Shown piece by piece: positions 52,568-59,111 of a stretch of DNA of 64,000 nt (positions are counted from its first letter, which is position 1; each line of letters opens with the position of its first letter). The stretch is from the NCBI GenBank assembly GCA_016708785.1, contig JADJFC010000014.1:307633-371632 (forward strand), written 5' to 3'. The position numbers and the translations under genes were made by a program. The stretch is from Bacteroidota bacterium (lineage in GTDB: Bacteria; Bacteroidota; Bacteroidia; AKYH767-A; 2013-40CM-41-45). The notes below the pieces were generated by a model that had not been told where the DNA came from, searched no databases, and was given only the letters and a program-made list of their open reading frames with translations.

Positions 52568-52590
52568 CCGAAAGCGGGCCGATTAATTAT

Positions 52591-52598
52591 TACTTTTG
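52591..52598 (+). promoter_or_regulatory. -7 element of tatD
   Basis: TACTTTTG, perfect TAnnTTTG, 54 bases before the ATG at 52653. Lies in the divergent gap between the glycosyltransferase and tatD. Confidence 0.5.
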
Positions 52599-52621
52599 AG
52601 CCATAGGCTCTATAAGAGCTG

Positions 52622-52629
52622 CAAAGATA
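52622..52629 (-). promoter_or_regulatory. -7 element of the glycosyltransferase gene
   Basis: Minus strand TATCTTTG, perfect TAnnTTTG, 54 bases before the ATG at 52567. The two -7 elements of this divergent pair face each other and overlap in span, so transcripts would overlap by about 20-40 bases. Confidence 0.5.
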
Positions 52630-52652
52630 AACTTACAGCGACAATATAAAAG

Positions 52653-53420
52653 ATGATTATTACAGATACGCACACCCACCTTTATGCCGAAGAATTCGAC
52701 GCAGATAGAGATCTGTTGGTTGAACAAGCGGGAGTTTTGGGTGTACAACGGTTTTTTATGCCCAACATTGACAGTACTTCAATTGAACCGATGCTGGAAT
52801 TGGAAAAACGTTATCCGGGAAAGGCATTTGCCATGATGGGATTGCATCCTTGCTATGTGAAAGAGAATTGGAAAACAGAACTGGAGTTGGTTGAGAAATG
52901 GCTGAACAGCAGAAAATTTGTTGCAGTAGGGGAGATTGGCATCGATTTGTATTGGGACAAGACATTTCTTGAGCAACAGAAAGAAGCATTCAAGGCCCAG
53001 ATCAGAATGGCCAATGAGAGAAAGCTACCGATCGTCATTCATACCCGCGAATCATTTGATGTAACGTATGAATTGTTGCTGGAGACGAAGAAAGAATCGC
53101 CGCAGGGTATTTTTCATTGCTTCTCAGGGACAGCGGAGCAGGCAAAGAAAGCGATTGACCTCGGATTTATGCTTGGCATTGGCGGTGTGGTGACGTTCAA
53201 GAACAGTGGCGTTGATAAAGCGATTGAAAACATTCCGTTGGAGCATATCGTTTTGGAAACAGATGCACCTTATCTTGCGCCTGTGCCTTACCGTGGCAAG
53301 CGAAATGATCCTGCCTATATAGTTAAGGTAGCGGAGAAGTTGTCGGAGATCTATAAATGTTCTGTTAAGGAGATTGCTGAAATAACGACAAAGAATTCGA
53401 TTAGGTTATTCGGGGTTTAA
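52653..53420 (+). CDS. TatD family hydrolase
   Basis: 255 residues. Metal-dependent DNase of the TatD/TIM-barrel family. Metal ligands appear in order: THTHLY (HxH), VGEIGIDLYW (Glu), PIVIHTRESFD (His), IFHCFSGTAEQ (His) and LETDAPYLAPVPYRGKRNDP (Asp). GLHPCYVKE is another family phrase. Full length. A family E-type palindrome follows and the asparaginase gene lies downstream in the same direction. Confidence 0.95.
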   Translation: MIITDTHTHLYAEEFDADRDLLVEQAGVLGVQRFFMPNIDSTSIEPMLELEKRYPGKAFAMMGLHPCYVKENWKTELELVEKWLNSRKFVAVGEIGIDLYWDKTFLEQQKEAFKAQIRMANERKLPIVIHTRESFDVTYELLLETKKESPQGIFHCFSGTAEQAKKAIDLGFMLGIGGVVTFKNSGVDKAIENIPLEHIVLETDAPYLAPVPYRGKRNDPAYIVKVAEKLSEIYKCSVKEIAEITTKNSIRLFGV

Positions 53421-53436
53421 ATTTAGAAATAATTAT

Positions 53437-53512
53437 CCGTGAACTTTTGTGCCTCTTGTGTTCTTAGTGTTTAAAAAAAACACAAGGACACAAGAGACAC
53501 AAAAGTTCACGG
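53437..53512. repeat. variant family E palindrome between tatD and ansA
   Basis: About 35-bp stem with few mismatches and one bulge (53437-53472 with 53478-53512), made of CCGTGAACTTTTGTG and its complement plus CTCTTGTG/CACAAGAG. It shares words with the other E copies but in another order. Lies 15 bases before the ATG of ansA and could act as terminator of tatD or as a leader hairpin. Confidence 0.8.
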
Positions 53513-53526
53513 AATGAAATGTAAAC

Positions 53527-54537
53527 ATGAAAAAGCGAGTATTAATAATTTACACCGGCGGTACAATCGGAATGATCCGCGATCACAAGACGAAGGCATT
53601 GATCCCATTCAACTTTCGCACGATCACCGATCAGATTCCGGAGTTGAAGCATTTGAATTGTCATATTGCATTTCATGCCTCGCAAAAAGCAATTGATTCA
53701 TCGGATGTACAGCCCGCATTCTGGGAAGAATTGGCATCGATCATAGAAAAGAAATATCACCAATACGACGGATTTGTTATTCTGCATGGCACTGATACGA
53801 TGGCGTATACTGCCTCCGCTCTAAGTTATATGTTGGAGAATCTAGGCAAGCCCGTAATACTTACCGGATCGCAATTACCATTGGGAGTAATTCGCACCGA
53901 TGCAAAAAGAAATCTGATCACGGCAATAGAAATAGCGGCGTCTAAAAAATTAGTTCCTGAAGTTTGCATTTATTTTAATAGTCAATTGTTCAGAGGAAAC
54001 AGAGCAGAGAAATTTACATCGAGTAAGTTCGATGCATTTCAGTCGTTGAATTTTCCTGTGTTGGCAGAAGCAGGAGTAGAGATGGTCTTCGATGAAAGAA
54101 TGATCTTGCCGAAACCAAAGAAGAAATTGAAAGTGAATTACGGTTTCAACGAGCATGTGTTAGTGTTGAAATTATTTCCGGGACTTTCGCCTGCAGTTAT
54201 TGATGCATTGTCAGAGATAAAAAGTCTGCGTGGAATTGTTTTGGAAACATTCGGCAGCGGCAATGCCCCATCAACAAAAAAATTCCTCGACAGCATAGAG
54301 CGACTGATAAAAAACGGAATCGTAGTTTTGAATATTTCGCAGTGTAGTGGAGGCATGGTAAATCAGAATAAATACGAAACAGGAATAGGCCTACGCGACA
54401 TTGGAGTAATTTCCGGTGGCGATATGACTACGGAGGCGGCGATTACGAAGATGATGTTTCTTTTGAATCGTTATTCATCTCGGTCGGATGTTAAGAGGGA
54501 GTTGAAGAAAGACCATGCCGGGGAGCTTTCTTTGTAG
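53527..54537 (+). CDS. ansA: type I L-asparaginase
   Basis: 336 residues, no signal peptide, so cytosolic type I. Catalytic Thr motifs: RVLIIYTGGTIGMIRD (first Thr) and GFVILHGTDTMAYTASALSYML (HGTDT, second Thr and Asp). Lys in ITGSQLPLGVIRTDAKRN (LTGSQ segment). The C-terminal half (GIVLETFGSGNAP, VVLNISQCSGGMVNQNKYETG) completes the dimer fold. Full length. Start at the ATG giving MKKRVLIIYTGGT. Confidence 0.95.
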   Translation: MKKRVLIIYTGGTIGMIRDHKTKALIPFNFRTITDQIPELKHLNCHIAFHASQKAIDSSDVQPAFWEELASIIEKKYHQYDGFVILHGTDTMAYTASALSYMLENLGKPVILTGSQLPLGVIRTDAKRNLITAIEIAASKKLVPEVCIYFNSQLFRGNRAEKFTSSKFDAFQSLNFPVLAEAGVEMVFDERMILPKPKKKLKVNYGFNEHVLVLKLFPGLSPAVIDALSEIKSLRGIVLETFGSGNAPSTKKFLDSIERLIKNGIVVLNISQCSGGMVNQNKYETGIGLRDIGVISGGDMTTEAAITKMMFLLNRYSSRSDVKRELKKDHAGELSL

Positions 54538-54541
54538 TATT

Positions 54542-54722
54542 ACAGGTTTGCAGGTTCTGGACTTAGGCAGCTGTTTTGCGAATTTGAAATGAGATGTTCT
54601 TATTACTATCATTATTCTAAAATAGTATTCATTTAAAAAACTATGACAATCAAAACTTGCGTTAAATTAGAAAGCACTCTCAACTTGTAAACTACTTGTA
54701 AAAACAGAACCTGCAAACCTAC
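54542..54722. repeat. 181-base element bounded by 16-17 bp inverted repeats
   Basis: CAGAACCTGCAAACCT is present at 54705-54720, and its complement at 54542-54559 (AGGTTTGCAGGTTCTG). The right side adds further copies of AACCTGCA/CCTACAAC. The AT-rich interior has no gene. Structure resembles a small MITE or a decayed palindrome; it fills the gap between ansA and the TauE gene. Confidence 0.5.
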
Positions 54723-54778
54723 AACCTGCAACCTACAACAAAAAAATGGATACACTAAAAACCTCAAACAAAACCCAA

Positions 54779-55141
54779 ATGGAAACAATAATAATCATCC
54801 TCATCATAGGAATTTTCGCCGGTGTATTCAGTGGCTTCATTGGTATTGGTGGCGGACTGATTGTGGTGCCTTGTCTGGTATACTTTTTAGGAATGACGCA
54901 GCATGGAGCGCAAGGAACATCGCTTGCAATGATGTTACCGCCGATTGGATTTATGGCAGTGTATAATTATCATAAGACAGGCGCTGTAGATTTCAAGGTA
55001 GCAGGAATACTTTGTCTGAGTTTTGTGATCGGAAGTTTTTTCGGAAGTAAGATTGCGATCTCGCTTTCGCCTGAGCAGTTGAAGAAAACGTTTGGGGTGA
55101 TTATTATTTTGTTGGGGGTGAAGATGGTTTTTTGGAAGTAG
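54779..55141 (+). CDS. half-size TauE/SafE family membrane protein
   Basis: 120 residues from the ATG at 54779 (ATG 54746 would add 11). One TauE repeat with four helices: IIIILIIGIFAGVFSGFIGIGGGLIVVPCLVYF (family motif GIGGG), GTSLAMMLPPIGFMAVYNY, KVAGILCLSFVIGSFFGSKI, FGVIIILLGVKMVFW. Classical TauE transporters have two such repeats, so this short form should work as a dimer. The substrate (sulfite or organic anions in the family) is not shown here. Confidence 0.85.
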   Translation: METIIIILIIGIFAGVFSGFIGIGGGLIVVPCLVYFLGMTQHGAQGTSLAMMLPPIGFMAVYNYHKTGAVDFKVAGILCLSFVIGSFFGSKIAISLSPEQLKKTFGVIIILLGVKMVFWK

Positions 55142-55215
55142 TTTTTAAACACAAGAACACAAGTTCACAAGGAGATTTCTATGTTATAAAACAATACCCC
55201 CAGCGTTTTTTTTAA

Positions 55216-55605
55216 TTAACTAGCCAATGGGCTAGAATAATTCCTATCGAACGGCATTTGATTTCTAATTACCGCGCTAGCAATATGTAATAGTTTATTC
55301 CGAACAGCATTTACTACTAACATTTTTGCCTTCCCTTCGTCAAGTTTCCTTTCATAGTATTTTCTCAAGAACCCCTTTGTTCTTATTACAGACCAAGCCC
55401 CTAAAGTTAAGTTGGTCTTTAGACTTTGGTTAGCCATTTTACTTACTCTTGTTTTTCCTCGAACACTAGTTCCTGAGGAGTGTTCAAATGGAGCGGTTCC
55501 AGCGTAGCAAGCCAATTGTTTAGCCTCTTGGTAGTATTCGAAGTTATTTGTGTAGCAGACTAAATCTAAGGCTGTATAAGCCCCACTTCCAGGTATAGTT
55601 AGCAA
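55216..55605 (-). CDS. IS110 transposase, C-terminal (Transposase_20) part
   Basis: 129 residues in the -1 frame relative to the N-terminal part. Domain phrases LTIPGSGAYTALDLVCYTNNFEYY, QLACYAGTAPFEHSSGTSVRG (conserved serine region) and MANQSLKTNLTLGAWSVIR are those of the IS110/IS1111 C-terminal domain. The nominal start is a TTG at 55605, but reading continuously across the A7 run gives QKKYNLLLTIPGSG, so it is the rest of one protein. Confidence 0.85.
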   Translation of the reverse strand: MLTIPGSGAYTALDLVCYTNNFEYYQEAKQLACYAGTAPFEHSSGTSVRGKTRVSKMANQSLKTNLTLGAWSVIRTKGFLRKYYERKLDEGKAKMLVVNAVRNKLLHIASAVIRNQMPFDRNYSSPLAS

Positions 55606-56234
55606 CAGGTTGTATTTTTTTGCAATACTTCATCCTCTGTTATAATCTTTTTTATTCTTGCTTCTGTTTTGTGAAGCTCCTTCTTGAGCTGCTCAATGCT
55701 CGATTTACAATGTACTTCGGTTTCTTTTGCTGCAACTTTATCTTTTATAGCTTTCAATTCATTTATCGGTTGCAATAATATTTTGCTGACCTTGATCAAT
55801 CTCTGACGTAATGCGAGAAGATCCTTTAACAAGACTATATTCTTTGACACCGGCTGCCATACTTTTATTTTGTCATGATGCAGAATTGCATACATAGCTA
55901 TTTTTTTAGAATCTATTTTATCGTTTTTCCCTCTTTGAATTCCCATCGAACGAATGATCTCAATTGGCATGATCATCCAAACTGCAATTTTTTTAAGCGT
56001 GCAAAATTGCAGCATTGGGCGATTATAAATTCCTGTGAATTCCATACAGACCAATACCCGATCCCATTCAATATTGTACTTTTTTAACCACAAACCAATT
56101 CGACGAATCGATTTTGCATTGTTTTCAAACTGTTCATAGACAACGTTTTGTTTGTCCCGGTCGATGACCAAGGAAAGATCCAATGTTTTTTTTGAAACAT
56201 CAATCCCAAGAATGTGTTGGTAATGTTTTTTCAT
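55599..56234 (-). CDS. IS110 transposase, N-terminal DEDD part
   Basis: 211 residues from the ATG at 56234. RuvC-like DEDD domain: Asp12 in ILGIDVSKKTLDLSL, Glu in CMEFTGIYNRPML, and Asp-x-x-Asp in GKNDKIDSKKIAMYA. A coiled-coil linker follows (SKILLQPINELKAIKDKV, EQLKKELHKTEARIKKI). It ends out of frame in KNTTCC after the A7 run (55615-55621). The heptamer A-AAA-AAT is in register for a -1 slip, which would restore the second domain. A simple deletion or a sequencing error is equally possible. Confidence 0.85.
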   Translation of the reverse strand: MKKHYQHILGIDVSKKTLDLSLVIDRDKQNVVYEQFENNAKSIRRIGLWLKKYNIEWDRVLVCMEFTGIYNRPMLQFCTLKKIAVWMIMPIEIIRSMGIQRGKNDKIDSKKIAMYAILHHDKIKVWQPVSKNIVLLKDLLALRQRLIKVSKILLQPINELKAIKDKVAAKETEVHCKSSIEQLKKELHKTEARIKKIITEDEVLQKNTTCC

Positions 56235-56267
56235 GTAAATTTGTTTTAGATGTATCATTAACCACAA

Positions 56268-56410
56268 CTAAAGTATACTCAAGCCCTTGATAATAGACTT
56301 TAATGTCTCAATTTCTATTTGAGTTTGCTTTAGTCACAGCAACAGGGGGGTCAATCTCCTTATAGGCTTCAAAACCTCTTCCACGGATGAAGTTCCCCTG
56401 TTGATGTGGT
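56268..56410 (-). ncRNA. possible bridge RNA region of the IS110 element
   Basis: Non-coding end upstream of the transposase start. In IS110-group elements this end encodes the bridge RNA that pairs with donor and target DNA. Visible structure: a 9-bp inverted pair CAACAGGGG (56340-56348) and CCCCTGTTG (56395-56403) with a 46-base internal loop, and a smaller hairpin CTCAA/TTGAG (near 56308-56326). Large internal loops are the expected shape of bridge RNA. Call rests on position and these two hairpins only. Confidence 0.35.
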
Positions 56411-56534
56411 TAACTTATTCACAAATTACAATACTTTTTAATTCCATTTTAAAGGTCCTTGTAATTGTATTCTTCTAAAATCAAATAGCCGATACAAACT
56501 AAAGGACCACGGAATGGCAGTTTTGATTCGAGCA

Positions 56535-56600
56535 AGCACAAAGAAAATCTGCGGTTTTTCTGCGTGATCTGTGGAAATGCCACGGGAAATAAAAACACAG
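56535..56600. repeat. half copy of the family D palindrome
   Basis: Contains AAAATCTGCGG, TTTTTCTGCGTGATCTG and GGGAAATA, the left arm of the hairpin at 57697-57792 with changes in the middle. Lies between the IS110 element and the lipoprotein gene. Together with the following AAACACAGAG/AACACGGAG tracts it forms part of a 465-base non-coding stretch. Confidence 0.6.
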
Positions 56601-56700
56601 AGAACATGGAAAAAAACACGGAGTGCATAGAGAAAAAAACATAAATTCACAAAAATCATTTAAAGTTGTTTAAGCAACCGAATTTAATTTCACCTGAAAT

Positions 56701-57252
56701 TTGAAAAACACTCTTCTATACATTTTTAGCTTTTTCATATTATTTACTTCTTGTAAAAAAGAAGAGGAAGGCTATAAGCCTGATTACAGGTATGGTCCGG
56801 GACCATTTGTTTTTAGACCATTTATAAGAGCTGATGTCGACGGAGTTTTGATGCCTGCAGATTATGGTTACCCTTATTATGGTTTTTATAGTAATAAATA
56901 TGATACAAGAGATAGTACATTGTATGTTTCGCGATGGGTGAATACAACAGGCAGAGATCAATACATCTTAATTAAGGGATTCAAAATGGACCTGGAACAA
57001 ATGACCTATCCAATTACGTTTTGGCCATCAAGTACGACTTCATATAATTACCGCAAAATGGAATTATCGTTGAAAAGAAATAAAGGATATGAAACCAGTC
57101 AAAGTGATTCGACGTTATTTTCTATTACCCTTACAGGATATAGCAATAAAGAATTGAGCGGTAATTTTCAAGGACTATTGATCAATTCATTAGATTCAGA
57201 TACTGTGCATATAACTAATGGTGTATTTAATGTCACCTTAGAGTTGTGGTAG
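56701..57252 (+). CDS. predicted lipoprotein of unknown function
   Basis: 183 residues from a TTG start at 56701. Signal sequence LLYIFSFFILFTSCKKEEE with lipobox FTSC, so probably a lipoprotein (Cys near residue 18). The body has many Tyr (YKPDYRYGPGPF, DYGYPYYGFYSNKYD) and beta-strand patterns (LFSITLTGYSNKELSGNFQGLL, GVFNVTLEL). The last part resembles the C-terminal beta strands of Bacteroidota DUF-type lipoproteins, but I cannot name a family. Monocistronic. Confidence 0.72.
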   Translation: MKNTLLYIFSFFILFTSCKKEEEGYKPDYRYGPGPFVFRPFIRADVDGVLMPADYGYPYYGFYSNKYDTRDSTLYVSRWVNTTGRDQYILIKGFKMDLEQMTYPITFWPSSTTSYNYRKMELSLKRNKGYETSQSDSTLFSITLTGYSNKELSGNFQGLLINSLDSDTVHITNGVFNVTLELW

Positions 57253-57326
57253 GATAGAATTTCTTTCTTAATCTGTCATCACAATGCCACAAAAACTCAA
57301 GTAGGAAAATCCCTGTTGCATTTCAT

Positions 57327-57334
57327 TACCTTTG
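57327..57334 (+). promoter_or_regulatory. -7 element of the DUF3817 gene
   Basis: TACCTTTG, perfect TAnnTTTG, 27 bases before the ATG at 57362. No -33 TTG at normal distance. Confidence 0.45.
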
Positions 57335-57361
57335 ACGACAAAATTATAAGCATCTAAAACA

Positions 57362-57676
57362 ATGAACAAATATCTTACATCATCAATTGGCCGTTTACGA
57401 CTCCTTGGATTTCTTGAAGGCACATCGCTTTTAGTCCTGGTGTTTATTGCAGTGCCATTCAAATATTTTTTAGATAATCATAGTCTTGTTGAATCGATCG
57501 GACCGGTGCATGGTGTGTTATTTATTTTATTTGTCGTCAATGCACTGCATGTTGGCTTTCTGCAACAATGGAAATTCACCGGGACAACGATGAAAGTGAT
57601 GGTGTCGAGCTTTATACCTTTTGGGACTTTTTATATTGACAATAAAATTTTGCGTCCGATTCATGTTTCAAAATAA
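57362..57676 (+). CDS. DUF3817 domain membrane protein
   Basis: 104 residues. Three to four helices: RLRLLGFLEGTSLLVLVFIAVPFKYF, GPVHGVLFILFVVNALHVGFL, and KVMVSSFIPFGTFYIDNKIL. The phrases LEGTSLLVLVFIAVPFKY, GPVHGVLF and IPFGTFYID are the signature of DUF3817 proteins. In other bacteria such domains occur alone or fused to transporters; the role is unknown. A 96-base hairpin (family D) follows 20 bases after the stop. Confidence 0.88.
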   Translation: MNKYLTSSIGRLRLLGFLEGTSLLVLVFIAVPFKYFLDNHSLVESIGPVHGVLFILFVVNALHVGFLQQWKFTGTTMKVMVSSFIPFGTFYIDNKILRPIHVSK

Positions 57677-57696
57677 ATATAAAGAACACCGAATTT

Positions 57697-57792
57697 TCTG
57701 CGGTTTTTCTGCGTGATCTGCGAAATCTGCGGGAAATAAATAACGCTTATTATTTCCCGCAGATTTCGCAGATCACGCAGAAAAACCGCAGA
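57697..57792. repeat. family D palindrome with perfect 43-bp stem
   Basis: Left arm 57697-57739 and right arm 57750-57792 are perfect reverse complements. The text is built from CTGCG words (TCTGCGGTTTTTCTGCG, ATCTGCGAAATCTGCGG) and ends in GGGAAATAA; loop of 10 bases. It lies between the DUF3817 gene (+) and the terminator of the small minus-strand gene. A half copy is at 56535-56600, and loosely similar CTGCG words occur at 43660-43700. Confidence 0.88.
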
Positions 57793-57846
57793 TTTTCTTT
57801 GTGAACCCTGTGTTTATTTTTTAAGAGAGTAGAAATTTTGAATTTG

Positions 57847-57883
57847 AAAAAAAGGGGGCCGAACCTTCTGCTGAACGACCCCC
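57847..57883 (-). terminator. terminator of the 43-residue membrane protein gene
   Basis: Minus strand: GGGGG-x-CG (57883-57876) pairs with CG-x-CCCCC (57861-57854), 14-base loop, followed by a run of T (from A at 57847-57853). It lies 25 bases after the stop of the small gene. Confidence 0.8.
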
Positions 57884-57907
57884 TATAACCTACATAATTA
57901 AAAAAAA

Positions 57908-58039
57908 TTATTTTAGATCCGGGAAAACAAGTAATTTCAAAGCAACAAGTGCAACGATCACAATTCCCACCCACATGAATACAAATCCGAAGCCGGATTT
58001 TTTTTCAGTGTCATTTTTATAATCAAGATTATTTTCCAT
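57908..58039 (-). CDS. 43-residue single-pass membrane protein
   Basis: Starts at the ATG at 58039 (minus) and reads MENNLDYKNDTEKKSGFG, then a hydrophobic helix FVFMWVGIVIVALVALKLLVF, then PDLK and a stop at 57908-57910. A polar, charged N-terminus followed by one 20-residue helix fits a small inner-membrane protein. A strong terminator directly downstream on the same strand supports a real gene. No family is recognised. Confidence 0.65.
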   Translation of the reverse strand: MENNLDYKNDTEKKSGFGFVFMWVGIVIVALVALKLLVFPDLK

Positions 58040-58162
58040 GAGTTATTTTTTTTGAGATATTTAATATGAACCATGTATAGTTCAAGCACAATAAAGCGCA
58101 CGAATCCTATACCGATATTTTAATTGGTAAAGATGAATTAGTAAAAAAGGGAATCTATTATC

Positions 58163-58525
58163 TCAAATGAGAAGCACACACAAAAAAATGTGCAAGCCGG
58201 TGGAAGGCTTTACTTCAGACAAAGGTGTAGTCAGATAATGAAAAAGCGCATGCCGATTAATTTTATTCAGTGATGGTGAATTCAGATTTGCATTCCCAAG
58301 CGTGATCGTCCGTACAGAATGTGATGCAGAATGTACCAATCCGGTAGCAGGCTGCACCATTCCCTCTTCGAATACAGAAAGAAAATTCGCGACAACAGCC
58401 ACAGCCTTTTTTGCATCCGTTTCATGAGATACAATGTTTGTCTGCACAACCTGAAAAGCAAGCGCATTTTTTCCCGATGCGAGCAGCAGGAAGGCGATGA
58501 GGAGGGTTGTGAGGGGTTTTAGCAT
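58163..58525 (-). CDS. small exported protein of unknown function
   Basis: 120 residues from the ATG at 58525 (the frame extends to 58558). Signal peptide LKPLTTLLIAFLLLASGKNALA. The mature part has a central region with Val and Ala (AVAVVANFLSVFEEG) and a His-rich segment (LVHSASHSVRTITLG), and ends in a hydrophobic tail GLHIFLCVLLI that could be a membrane anchor. A perfect -7 box (minus TATCTTTG, 58531-58538) stands only 5 bases before the ATG, as in mnmG. No family recognised. Confidence 0.6.
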   Translation of the reverse strand: MLKPLTTLLIAFLLLASGKNALAFQVVQTNIVSHETDAKKAVAVVANFLSVFEEGMVQPATGLVHSASHSVRTITLGNANLNSPSLNKINRHALFHYLTTPLSEVKPSTGLHIFLCVLLI

Positions 58526-58530
58526 TGGTG

Positions 58531-58538
58531 CAAAGATA
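58531..58538 (-). promoter_or_regulatory. -7 element at the start of the small exported gene
   Basis: Minus strand TATCTTTG, ends 5 bases before the ATG at 58525, so the transcript would have almost no leader. Confidence 0.4.
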
Positions 58539-58679
58539 CAAATAAAATCCCAGTACATGGTTGATAGCCATATGAGCGCAATTATATGCTGTTTAGTATA
58601 AGAGTGAAGATTGATTGGGTTGTTTTTTGAATTCGATTACCGAATAATTTTGTTTGAAATTATTTTTAAAATCGAAATC

Positions 58680-59111
58680 ATGTCACATGTAAGAATTTGG
58701 GTTCATGCAGTATTTGCAACAAAGAATCGCGCGCCGTTTTTATCGAATGAAATCAGGAAGAGTGTATTTAATCACATTATCAAAAACTGTAATAAAAAAG
58801 GCATCTTAATAAGAAATATCAATGGGTATGTTGATCACGCGCATTGTTTGATTGCATTGGGGAAGGATCAAACCATTTCGAATGTAATGAACCAGATAAA
58901 AGGAGAATCGTCCCATTGGATTAATCAAAACAAAATGGTTTCTGAAAAATTTATGTGGCAAGACGACTACTATGCTGTTTCTGTTTGCGAATCACAGCTT
59001 GAAAGAGTTGCTGCATATATTAATAATCAAGAGAAGCATCATGCGAAAAGATCTTTTGATGATGAGTTGGAGGAGTTGATTAGAAAATATGGATTTGAAA
59101 AGGGGGAGTGA
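58680..59111 (+). CDS. HUH/Y1 transposase, REP-associated type (copy B)
   Basis: 143 residues from the ATG at 58680 (the frame is open to 58611, adding an unrelated AT-rich N-terminus). Y1_Tnp domain: HVRIWVHAVFATKNRAPFL, HUH motif DHAHCLIAL (His53, His55), SSHWINQNKMVSEKFMWQDDYYAVSV and nucleophile Tyr113 in AAYINNQEKHHAKRSFDDELEEL. All catalytic residues are intact. It differs clearly from copy A, so the two are not recent duplicates. Directly downstream begins a 900-base array of another palindrome family, matching the REP/transposase arrangement. Confidence 0.88.
   Translation: MSHVRIWVHAVFATKNRAPFLSNEIRKSVFNHIIKNCNKKGILIRNINGYVDHAHCLIALGKDQTISNVMNQIKGESSHWINQNKMVSEKFMWQDDYYAVSVCESQLERVAAYINNQEKHHAKRSFDDELEELIRKYGFEKGE

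Larger units (their letters stand above)
55171..56500 (-). mobile_element. IS110-family insertion sequence, transposase frameshifted
   Basis: About 1.33 kb, boundaries inferred. It contains a split IS110-type transposase on the minus strand and, upstream of it, about 260 non-coding bases. On the left the flanking sequence ends in ACACAAGTTCACAA (to 55170), on the right it resumes with AAAGGACCACGGAATG (56501-); together these resemble the left half of the family E palindrome (GTTCACAAAAGACCACGG). This supports insertion into a palindrome copy, but the right flank lacks the second arm, so the edges are tentative. Confidence 0.6.
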
